DNA from: Cordia subcordata
Lineage: Eukaryota > Streptophyta > Magnoliopsida > Boraginales > Cordiaceae
Assembly: GCA_028554755.1 (NCBI GenBank)
Contig: JAPTOF010000025.1
Location: 744,001 to 808,000, forward strand
DNA: 64,000 nt
Direction: 5' to 3'
Below, piece after piece: positions 34,550 through 44,798 of this stretch. Each line of letters begins with the position of its first letter. Within the stretch, counting starts at the first letter, position 1. Made by a program: the position numbers and the translations under genes. A model generated the notes under the pieces. It was not told the origin of the DNA and did no database searches. It saw nothing but the letters and a program-made list of their open reading frames with translations.

Positions 34550-36120
34550 ATGGCCAACAACAAGAAGAAAAAGTCTTCCCCTCCAAGATCTAGTGTAAGA
34601 CTCAATGCACAAAAGGTTCCAAAATCTACTCCACCAAAGCTGAATTCAAAAAAGAAGAATTTTGAGCATGGGGGGTTGAACTAGCCTCTTCGCCCACTTT
34701 GAGTGAAGGTCCTTCTTCAACCTCTTTGGAGTTTAAGGAAGTTTATGATGCCATTAACTCTGGGAAGACTTTTGGCGACTTGGAGGAAGAGCAAAACAAG
34801 ACAAAAGCTACCATTGTTCAAAGCCTTATTCTTGAAGCAAATACTAATGCAGCCATGGAAGAAGCTAAAAGCTTGAAGATGCCATCGGGTGAAGGAGAAG
34901 GAGATCCTAAGGAGCTTATATCTAACGAGCAATGCTTTTGTCCTACGGGTAAAGAAAGCTGTAACCAAGAGACATTGCATCCATCTTTACCACTTGAATA
35001 TTGCATGATGGACAAAGAGGGTGCTTGTACTTTTGCTGAAAAGATGCCACAAAACTCCACTCAAGAGCCGACAACTCACCAACCATTTCCCAAGAATGTT
35101 CAAGACACAAAACTTCAAAGGCATTTTGATTTCCCTCCTCTGCCGGCCACTCATAAAATTCAAAGAGAAGGTCAAATGCAAAATAAGTCAAAGGATGACA
35201 TGGACTCCACTTCACAACCTATTTATACCTCAGCAAAACCCACTCAAGAAGCTTCACACGGCTCCAAGAAGCTTGAAGGCAGCAAACAAAATGCATGGAA
35301 CAAAAGGCCTCTCTTAAGGTATGAACCTTCTTCAAGCACCCCCACTTTGGATTGGAAGCAAGATTTTGGTGAATTCCTGGAAACAAATCTTTATTTGAAA
35401 GATGAATTTCAAGTTTTAACTAATGAAGGAATTAGAGAGGTTGTTGATCCACCACAAGATTTGTATGATGAAGGAGAAAGCTTTTGGTCTCATTGCCTTA
35501 TTGGACAATTTCTTGGTGCTCCACCGCCACTTTATCTCATTAAAAACATGATCTATAATGCTTGGTGGAAATTTGAAAGAGTTGATCTATATCCAAAAGG
35601 AAAAGGTCTATTTATGTTCAAATTTGAGAAAGAAGAATATTGTCAAAAAGTGCTTCAACAACTTTGGCATGTTAGTAATAGACCATTGCTTTTGAGAAAA
35701 TGGCAGCCACAACTTGAATTCATTAACTTCTCTTGTAACAAAGTTCCAATATGGGTGAAAATGAAAGATGTTCCTCTTTGCTTGTGGTCAAAAAGAGGGT
35801 TCAGCTACCTTGCTTCATTCATTGGAAAACCACTACAAATTGATGCTCTTACGGAATCAAGGAGGAATCTTGAATTCGCAAAAGTGTGCATTGAAGTCAA
35901 CCTTGAAGAGAATTTACCAAACGAAATCTACCCAAAGCTTAGAGATGGATCAAGAGCACGAGTTAGTGTTGAATATGCATGGAAACCAAATATTTGTACT
36001 CTTTGCAAAATGGTTAGGCACCTTGAGGATCATTGCCCTTCAAAGCCGAAAACAAGTACTCAAAAGACACTTGATGCAAACAAGGCCAACACATCAAAGA
36101 TCAATGATACTTGGAAAGTT
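34550..36120 (+). pseudogene. D1 ORF1, part left of H5
   Basis: ATG at 34550: MANNKKKKSSPPRSSVRLNA. A one-base indel in the G run at about 34670-34675 shifts the frame. From about 34684 it is open: LEFKEVYDAINSG, low-complexity region, RHFDFPPLPA, DUF4283 (about 35450-35960, WHVSNRPLLLRKW, PLCLWSKRGFSYLASFIG, SRRNLEFAKVCIEV) and knuckle CTLCKMVRHLEDHC. H5 cuts it at NDTWKV (target duplication 36102-36120 and 44486-44504). It continues at 44505. Confidence 0.82.
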
Positions 36121-36128
36121 TTTTTTTT

Positions 36129-36233
36129 TTGCGGATTAAGTGAGTTTATTAAAATCGCAATTTGTAACATGTACAACCCAAAACCCCTCAAGCCAAAGAT
36201 ACAACAAGATAAAGAAAATCACGGCTTGAGGGG
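36129..36233 (-). promoter_or_regulatory. 3' UTR two-hairpin module of H5
   Basis: Stem 1: 36184-36194 (CCCCTCAAGCC) pairs perfectly with 36223-36233 (11 bp), 28-nt loop with TTGTATC on minus. Stem 2: 36129-36133 pairs with 36156-36160 (TTGCG/CGCAA). Confidence 0.68.
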
Positions 36234-36299
36234 CAAGATAATCAAGACAAAAGGGAAAAACCCAAAAAGAAAGACATCAAAGGAAAATTTAAAGACACA

Positions 36300-36603
36300 T
36301 CAAATGGGATCGGGAGAGGGATCTTCAAATCTGGTCCGAGAGTCTTCAATTGTGTTCCCAACATTCCTTTTCCATTTATCTTGCTCAGCCCTCAAATTCT
36401 CTTCATCCAATTGCATTTCATTTTGATTTTCATGTTGGTGGGTGCCCAAATCAGCAACATTTGCTTCATTTTCTTGGATCGTGGCATTAACTTCATCACT
36501 CTTTGTCAATTCATTCTCTTCTTTTGATGTGCCTTCATTTGCATTTAGGGCCGCAAAACGATTATTTTCCAATGTTTCTTCAACAATAGTGGCTGAATTC
36601 TTT
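36300..36603 (-). pseudogene. H5 ORF1, C-terminal acidic tail
   Basis: Minus frame from the B1 target (36603) to 36300: ENNRFAALNANEGTSKEENE... ending EDPSPDPI, closely similar to the C-terminus of H1 ORF1 (ENNRFAVLNANEG...). Its N-terminal continuation is at 42448 and above. Confidence 0.8.
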
Positions 36604-36633
36604 ATGAATGGAAAAGCTCTTTCTCTCTCTACC

Positions 36634-36717
36634 ATGAAAATCCTCTCCCTTCTCTCTAAAACTTTGCAAAACAGCCACCTTACCACCACCACACGCCACC
36701 CCTTCACCCACCTCTAA
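36634..36717 (+). CDS. Upstream ORF in B1 leader (MKILSLLSKT...)
   Basis: A 27-codon uORF in ACCATGA context. Its first codons join the MK of C1/C2 to the LSLLS of D1/H1, so it links the two leader types. Confidence 0.5.
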   Translation: MKILSLLSKTLQNSHLTTTTRHPFTHL

Positions 36718-36768
36718 ACCTCCTTTTCACACATCCCAACCCATCCCTTTGCCCTTCCCCTTGGATCC

Positions 36769-38768
36769 ATGGGAAAGAAAAAGAAGAGCTCATCTCCGTC
36801 AAGGCAAAGTGCAAGAATACTTGCAAAAAAACAAGTGCTGGATGGTTCTTCAAAAGCTCCTTCGGGCAAGAATCTCAATGAGGAGGTGGATTTAGCCTCT
36901 TCTTCCTCTTCTTTTGAGAGAGAAGATGCCTCATCCACCTCTAGCAAGGAATTCAAAGAAGTTTTTGAAGCACTTGAATCAGGCTGCACTTATAAAGATC
37001 ATATAAAAGCTCAAAATAGAGCAAAGGCCGAGTTGGTTTGTAGTCTCACCCATAAATCTCGATCTCGCTCCCCTCCCACTCTTTGTTGAAGAATGGGTTC
37101 AAGCCATTGTTCTACCGAAATGGATCTTGAAGTATCAACCGAGCTGGAGTTCGAACTTAGCAAGAAGGAAAACTCTATAGCATGTGAGATTTCAGCCGAA
37201 AAGGAGGATGGAAAAAACGAGCAGTCTTTATCCAATGGTCCTAGGGCATTGCATGGACCGGTTAATAGGCTTATGTCTGAAAATGCTGAACCATTTACTG
37301 TGCATGGCAGCAATGCTTTGGCCTCATCCAACCACATTTTGACAGCACATAACAACCCTTGGATTTCAAAAGATAACACTCGGCCCAGCTTTGAGGATTT
37401 CCCTCCACTTCTGCCAAGTAAGCAAAATAACGTGGCTGCCAACTTAGAAGGAAATCCCACTCAGCCAAGGAGCACAAGTCAGCACCTCTCACACTTCAAC
37501 TCAAATGTTCCACGATCTGAAGCTTCCCTTGCCAAGGACAACCATTTCTCTTTGAGTACTGATCTTGGCAAGCAAAATAATAGCAAAGCCAACGTGCTCC
37601 AACAAAAAGCAAGGGCTCCTAACCACCAAAATGCATGGACAAAGGCACCTAAACTAAGGTATGAACCCTCCACAAATTCCCCTACTCTTGATTGGGGAGG
37701 TGTTTTTGCTGAACATATGGCTACCAATCTCAAATTTGATGAAATGCATGAGTTTAATATTGTTGATGGGAAAAGAGAGGTTGCTAACCCCCCGGAAGAT
37801 CTTTATGATGAAGGAGATTGTTTTTGGTCACATTATCTTGTGGGACAATTCTTAGGTGCCCCCCCCACCATTCTTCCTCATTAGAAACATGGTTGAGTTT
37901 GCATGGAAGAAATTTGGCAAAATTGATATTCACACCAAAGGAAAGGGCCTTTTTGTTTTCAAATTTGAGAAAGAGGAATTTTGTCAAAAAGTCCTCCAAC
38001 AACTATGGCATGTTAATCATAGACCACTTTTGTTGAGGAAATGGGAACCTAATCTTGAATTCATCAATGTGGCCAGCAATAAAGTTCCCATTTGGGTGAA
38101 ACTTTGGAACGTTCACTGAGCCTCTACTCCAAAAGAGGACTTGGTTATGTTGCTTCATTCATTGGTAACCCAATCCAAATGGATGCTCTTACCGACTCAA
38201 GAAGGAACCTTGAATTTGCTCGAATTTGTGTTGAAGTTGACTTGGAAGGTAGCCTTCCAAATGTCATTTTCCCAAAACTCAAATGGCTCAAGAGCAAGGG
38301 TGGATGTTGAATATGCATGGAAACCAAGCAAGTGCGCCCATTGCAAAATGGTTAGGCATGTTGAAGGAATTGCCCTTTGAAGACTAATTTACATTCCAGC
38401 AAGCAGCCCCAAATGCATTCCACTAGGCACAATCCAAAGATCCATAATGAATGGCAAGTTGTGGGCAAGAAACAAAGTCCATTGAAGGACCCAAAGCCAA
38501 GTAAAGAGCCGCTTGAGAACGACAATGTCACCAAAGCTATGGAAGACAGCATTCGGCCTTCAAGTCCCAAGGTTAACCTTGATCCATCATGCTCCCATAA
38601 TGTCAACTCTAATCCTTTTGGAATACTTGACCATGCTGATGGAAATGAAAATGAGGGTCAAAATCAACTTAAGCATAAGGGGAATGGGGATAAAGTTGAA
38701 GGAAGTAGCCCTAATTCACAAGTAAATCAATATCCGGGGATTGATGATCCCCCCCTACTTCCTTATGA
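36769..38768 (+). pseudogene. B1 ORF1
   Basis: MGKKKKSSSPSRQSARILA start, acidic/Ser region with EFKEVFEALESG, in-frame TGA (37087-37089), low-complexity part with FEDFPPLLP. A shift in the C run at about 37860 falls at the beginning of DUF4283 (WHVNHRPLLLRKW, SRRNLEFARICVEV). Further shifts occur near 38115 and 38280, and the knuckle is damaged (CAHCKMVRHVEGI, with bases missing before the last Cys). Its last codons overlap the ORF2 start as ATGA at 38765. Confidence 0.8.
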
Positions 38769-41700
38769 ATTTTTGCTCGTGGAACATTAGGGGTCTCAAT
38801 TCCCCTAATAAACAAAAAGAAGTTAGGTTGCTGATCACAAAACATCACTTGGATTTCTTTTGCCTTTTGGAGAATAAAGTTGTGGGAAATGATAGCATCA
38901 ACCATATTAGTTCCCGTTTTGACAATCTTGGCTTTGAAAATTATTTGGATGAGTTGACCAAAGGGAGAATTTGGCTGTTTTGGAGGAAGACCATCCAAGC
39001 TACTTATATTGATTCTTGTGAACAAGGCCTTCTTTTCAATTTTGATGACCACCTTCACAAGTCTATTTTTGTTGCCTTTGTCTATGGTAGCAATGAAGCC
39101 TCTAAAAGAAGCATTCTTTGGAGCAAGCTTGAACTTTGGTGCTCTTGGTGTCTTAATAGTGATTTTTGCATTATAGGTGATTTCAATGAAGTCTTGCAAA
39201 GTGGTGACAAATCTAGCACATCAGCCATTCCAAGAAGTGCTAAAGACTTTATTAGATTGGTAGCTAAAGCAAACTTGCAAGAAGCTAAAACTCATGGTCC
39301 CCACTTCACTTGGACAAACAAGAGTAATGAATTAAACTTCTTGGCAAGCAAGATCGATAGGGCATTGGTGAATGCAAACTGGATTCAAAACTATCAACAC
39401 TCTCTCCTTTTGGTGGATAATCCGGGCATTTCCGACCATTGCCCTCTCATCATGCACTCTTGTAAGTCTTGGGAATCTTCCCCTAAACCTTTTAAATTCT
39501 ACAATGCATGGACTTCTCATTCGGATTTCTTGAAGATTGTGGATGAACATTGGAGTACACGGGTTTTTGGTACCCCAATGTTCAAACTCTTTCAAAAGCA
39601 AAAACTTCTCAAGAAAGCTCTCAAATTGTTTGATAAAAGACATTTTGCTTGTATTCCGAACACCATCAAGGAGCTTCGGGAGGAGCTTTGTGCTGTCCAA
39701 AATGCCCTCTATAATGGTGAACACAACAACTATATTTTGGACAAGGAAAGAAGCATTTTGACCAAATTGGAAGAGCTTGAAAGCTCATTTAAATCCATGC
39801 TCATTCAAAAATCCAGAATTGATTGGATCAAAGAAGGTGATTCAAACTCAAAATTTTTCCACAATATGGTACGGCAACGCAGGTACAAAAACTCCATCAA
39901 AGCACTCAAAAATAAGAATGGGCAACTTCTTTTGGAGGATTATGAAGTGAAAGAGGAAATCATTGGTTACTATAAAAATCTCCTTGGCACTAGATCCTAC
40001 TCTCATGTTCATGTGGATTTTTTAAAGGAGATCATTGGAAGACAAATTGATGAAGAATTTGCTGCCAGCACTATTGCACCCATCACAAGAGAGGAAATCA
40101 AATCCACACTCTTCTCCTTAATCCCAACAAAAGCCCGGGTCCCGATGGCTACACTTCCCATTTCTATAAGGTTGCTTGGGAGATTGTTGGAGAAGATGTT
40201 ATTAGTGCAATCAGCTCTTGCTTTGAATTTTGCAAGCTTCTCAAGGAGGTAAACTCTACCATCATCACCCTTGTGCCTAAAGTCCCCAACCCCGCTATGG
40301 TCAAAGACTTTAGACCCATTTCTTGTTGCAATACAATCTATAAATGCATCTCCAAGATCATTGCAAATAGACTTAAACTTTGCTTGCCACAAATTATTTC
40401 ATGGAACCAATCAGCATTCATCAAAAATAGACTTATCCATGAAAACATTCTTATTGCTCATGACATTTTGAGAGGTTACTCAAGAAGGCATATTTCACCG
40501 AGATGCTCCATCAAAGTGGATATCATGAAAGCTTTTGATTCTTTTAATTGGAACTTCATAGAATCCACTCTCCTTGCTTTTGGCTTCCCAAGAAGATTGG
40601 TTGACTGGATTATGGTTTGTGTTTCTACCCCAAGCTTCTCTGTTGCTATTAATGGTGGGTTGGAAGGCTTCTTCTTTGGTGCAAATGGTATTAGACAAGG
40701 TGACCCCATCTCTCCATATATATTTGTTCTTTGCATGGAGGTTCTTTCTTGTCTTCTTAATGGGCTGGACAGCAAGCTTGGCTTTCATTTTCATCCAAAA
40801 TGTGGGGGCTTAAAGCTTAACCATCTTTGCTTTGCGGATGACCTTTTTATCTTTTGCAAAGGGGACTTTAAATCCATTGAATGCATTATGGGTATTTTGG
40901 AAACTTTCTCAAGTATTTCTGGTCTGAAAATCAACAACTCAAAAGTGTGATCTTCTTTGGTGGAGTTAGCAATGATATTAAACTCGCTATCTTGGAGCGA
41001 GTTGGGTTTCAAGAAGGTGAGCTACCAATACGTTACTTGGGCATCCTCTTGTCTCAAGAAAGCTTAGAAAAGCTGATTGCTTACCTCTTTTGAGAAAATT
41101 TCAGCAAGGATTAATACTTGGTGCAATTATTGGCTCTCTTTTGGGAAGACTTGTCTTGATCAAATCCACACTCACTCAAATTTGTGCTTTCTGGGCAAGT
41201 GCCACCCTCCTCCCCAAAAGCGTTGTGTCATCCATTGAATCAAAATTCAAAGAATTTTTATGGAGAGGAACTGGTCCTAAAGTTGCTTGGAGGGATCTTT
41301 GCCTCCCATTTCATGAAGGGGGACTTGGGATTCGTAAAATTGATGAAATCAACAAAGTTTTCTTGTTGAAAACTTTTTGGAGGATGTATGCTGAAAAGAG
41401 CACACTTTGGAGCCAATGGATTCACTCAAATTATATAAAAAACTCCTCAATTTGGACCATGCAAGCCCCCAAGGATGCTGGTTGGATTATTAAGGCACTT
41501 CTGAATTGCCAGGCTGAGGCAAAGAGATTCATTCAACACAACATTGGCAATGGAGCTAATACTTTCTTTTGGATTGATAATTGGCATAAGGAGGGCTCCC
41601 TCTTACAATTTTGGAGCAACACACTCCCAAATCCGCCCCTCCTTGCAAAGGTTAGTGATATTTTCACAAATGGTAGATGGAATTGGCCAATTCACCTTTC

Positions 41701-42342
41701 TCATGTTGAAAGCCCAAGCTTTGTAATAAATGACACTAGCTTGGATAAGATTGGCTGGAATCTCTCACCCAATGAGGAGTTCACCTTCAAGCACACTTGG
41801 GAGCACATTAGAAGGAAGGGAGACAACTTTGAGGCCATAACATTATTTGGCACAAAAAGCACACTCCAAGACATAGTTTCATCGTTTGGCTTGCTTTCCG
41901 CGATCGTCTGAATACAAAATTCAGATTGCTTCATTGGGGATTTAACATCAACCCTACATGCATCTTTTGCTTTATGGGTTGTGAAACAAGAGACCATCTC
42001 TTTTTTGAATGTTGCTTTACTAGAAGAATTTGGAGAAAAGGCCTTCGCATCTCTCTTGTCCCGGAGAATCTGATTTCTTGGAATGAAATCACTTCTTATA
42101 TCACTCCTTTTGCACATGAAAAGCATTTGAAGGCTACCATCATAAAGCACCTATTTGGAGCAGCCATCTATCACATTTGGAAGGAAAGGAATCAGCGACT
42201 CTTTCAAAATGAAGCCAAGACCGAGGAGTACATTTTTAGTTCTATCTTTAATGAAGTTAGAGTTAAGCTTACTAGCTGTAGAAAATTTACTCCCTCCCCC
42301 TTGAACAAAACACTTTGTAAATTGTGGAGGCTTGATTCCTAG
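38765..42342 (+). pseudogene. B1 ORF2 (EN, RT, zf-RVT)
   Basis: MNFCSWNIRGLNSPNKQKEV (canonical EN start). EN: LENKV, GDFNEVL, SKIDRALVN, SDHCPLIMHS. The frame is open to about 40130, where one lost base shifts the conserved SLNPNKSPGPDG block. RT: KAFDSFNWNFI, the GIRQGDP block, FADDLFIFCKGD, then a shift near 40945 and another near 41050-41095. zf-RVT: CIFCFMGCETRDHLFFEC, with a shift near 41850-41910. C-terminus KTLCKLWRLDS. All catalytic motifs are readable, and damage is confined to indels. Confidence 0.82.
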
Positions 42343-42447
42343 AGCCTCCTCCTTTCTCTCACTCTTTTGTTTGTACTTTTACATTCTCTTTGATTTGTGA
42401 AATACAATTACTTTCTTGCTCCGCAAAAAAAAGTGGCTGAATTCTTT

Positions 42448-44365
42448 GCCAAATCTGAATCAACCACCATGTTAGAGAGTGGGGTAGGATTAATATTCTC
42501 CATTTTCTTCCATACTCTCCTATTCTTTGCAATCTTCCAATTATCATTCTTCTTTCCAATCACATTAGGTGCTTGCCTTGGAGCATTTTTTGTAGGACCA
42601 TTTGGACACGTAGCAAGGGAGTGTCCAACTATCTTGCAAGAAGAGCAAACAAGTGGCTTCCATGCATATTCGATGTCAATTTTTGCCCAATCCCCATTTC
42701 TCAATTTCACATAGGTGTGATCCGGGAGTGTCTTTGAAAGATCCATTTCGACACACACTCTTGCAAAACCAACAAAGGTACGTGATTCCGTTAGCTTATC
42801 CATTTGTAATGGAATGCCAATAGAACTTGCAATGTAGCTAAGACCTCTACGAGTGATGAGCGAGCATGGAACATTTCTAAGCTTTACCCAAAGTGGGACT
42901 TTTTGCCATCCAAAATTGATTATTTGTGCATTTGCATCCCACTTTCTTAACAGGAGAGGCCGGTGATTAACGTGCCAAAGTTGCTCCATAACTTGATTGC
43001 AGAACTCATCATTTTCAAACCTAAAAATGAAGAAACCATTTTCAGTCGATTTAATCTCCACCTTGCCAAAGTTTCTCCAATGAATATCAACCATTTTCCT
43101 AAGGAGAAAGAATGGGGGAGGCCTATCTAAGAATTGGCCAATGAGGCAATATTTCCAATGCTCATCTCCTCTTCGAAAACATCACTTGGTGGGGCAGCAC
43201 CTATTCTTCCATTTTCAACAATAGGTTCATGGAAATCAAGTTTAAGAGAGTGCATGAGGTTACCAACAAGATGGTCTTTCCAATCTTTGCAAGAGTTCCA
43301 TGCATTTCGGCTTGATGCTTGATGAAGGTGGCTGGAATCAATTTGATCCTCAAACTTTGAAGCTTCATGATCAATAGGTTGAGAAAGAGGCCGAGATTTA
43401 CCTTGAGATTTGCTTTGCACATGTGGATGCCACGTCATGTTGCTTTGCTGATTTGGAAAAGAAGTTGCTGACCTAGCAAGAAGAGGTGGGAAATTTTCGT
43501 CCAAGTGTGCTTGTCCCATTTCGAAGGCATCAGATTTGGTTTGGGGGGAAAAGCCATGTGCATGTGCTTGCAAATTTAAATTTGGGCTGCCAATGATATT
43601 CCCAATAGGATGAGTTGTTGAGATGTGATTGGAGGGGGTTGAATGGGCGTCCTTTTGGCCAGAAGAAATAGCTGCAAAGTCTGATTTTGTATGTACTTGT
43701 CCAGCCGAAAAACCATTGGGTAATGACCAACATGTATTCCTATTTTCTCCCACCAAAACCGAGCTGCCTTTGTTGGAATTTTTTGCTTTTTCAAGCGAAA
43801 ATAGAGGCTTAGCTACAGATTTTGGTGCAAGAATCTTGTTCTCCTCGCCACTTGGAGCATTTTGACTACCACTTTGCCCAACAAAGTTTTCCATTTCTTG
43901 CATTTTGGCTACCATGGGAGGAGTTTCTTCAAGCTTTTCCTTAGCGAAAAGAGGAGGATTAAGGCCATGTGAGCTTGAAAATGATGGTGAGAGGGCTCCA
44001 TCTTCATCTTCCACAAGAGATTTTCTCCAAGCATTAAGTTGCTGTCCATGGAAGCTTGAAAAGGGAGCGGCCAGATTATTTTCCTTCTTTTCTTGCCATG
44101 CTTGACTCTTCTTGGTGAGGCTATGCACAAGCTCTCTTTTAGCTTCATCAAGGTTCTTCTCGAGCTTTTGCACACAAGGGCTGGAGGGAGAAGAGGATTT
44201 CGAGCTAGACATTGATTTGTTAATGGTTTCACACACTTCTTTGAGCTCCATATAAGTGTCCAAAGTATAGTCGTCTTCTTCTTCATAGTTGCCAAGATCA
44301 TATTTTGAAGCTAACCTTGCACTTTTTCTAGTTTTTGAAGCACTAGACCTCTTCTTTTTCCCCAT
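42448..44365 (-). pseudogene. H5 ORF1, N-terminal through zinc knuckle
   Basis: ATG at 44365: MGKKKRSSASKTRKSARLA. It is open for 412 codons to 43127, where loss of one G near 43170 shifts the frame (EEEMSIGN for the expected EEGDEHWKYCLIGQ). DUF4283 and the knuckle (CSSCKIVGHSLATC) are in the next frame (42448-43094 and just upstream). Joined with 36300-36603 this is a full ORF1 with apparently one frameshift as its main lesion. Confidence 0.82.
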
Positions 44366-44407
44366 AAAGAAGAAGAAGAAGGTGGCTGGAAAGTAAAAAA
44401 GAGGTGG

Positions 44408-44452
44408 TCAATGGTGGTGGAAGATGGTCAAGTTAGAGAGATGTGAGAGCAT
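44408..44452 (-). CDS. Upstream ORF in H5 leader (MLSHLS...)
   Basis: A 14-codon uORF matching that of H3 in length and in most residues (..NLT..FHHH). Confidence 0.42.
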   Translation of the reverse strand: MLSHLSNLTIFHHH

Positions 44453-44504
44453 TTGTTTCTAGAGAGAGAAACGTTCAGCATTGGCCAATGATACTTGGAA
44501 AGTT

Positions 44505-44798
44505 GTGGGAAAGAAAAGGGGCTCTCAAGAAAGGGATGATCCAAATTTTGAAAAGCAAAATGGATTGGAAAAGCCTTCAGCAACAAATACCAAGGGTGAA
44601 AAGGCATTAAGCCTTATTCAAGCAACAAGCAAATTGGATACTAAAGTTGGAAACTCATACAAATCTCTTGAAGTTATTGAAGATTGGGAAGAGGGAGAAC
44701 TTGATCCACAATGGATTGATGGAGTACAAGGAAAAAACCAACATAAGGATGGTAATGATGCCTTGGGCCGAGGGTCCACATCTTTACCAATTGAATGA
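44505..44798 (+). pseudogene. D1 ORF1, C-terminal part
   Basis: Resumes after the H5 duplication with VGKKRGSQERDD and an acidic tail ending PIE. Stop TGA 44796-44798 overlaps the ORF2 ATG at 44795. Confidence 0.8.

Larger units (their letters stand above)
36604..42431 (+). mobile_element. B1: full-length LINE with ORF1 and ORF2
   Basis: A 5.8-kb element inserted in H5 with target duplication AGTGGCTGAATTCTTT at 36588-36603 and 42432-42447 (16 bp, perfect). The leader starts TTTCTCTCTCTACC after about 16 extra nt. The terminus is TTGCTCCGCA(n). It is the youngest layer of the T, D1, H5, B1 nest. Confidence 0.9.
36121..44485 (-). mobile_element. H5: full-length half-LINE, minus strand, split by B1
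   Basis: Poly-T at 36121-36130, target duplication CAATGATACTTGGAAAGTT (19 bp, perfect) at 36102-36120 and 44486-44504. Without B1 it is about 2.5 kb: leader (about 44366-44472), ORF1 and a 3' UTR of about 170 nt, without ORF2. It inserted into D1 ORF1 and was later hit by B1 in its own ORF1. Confidence 0.9.
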
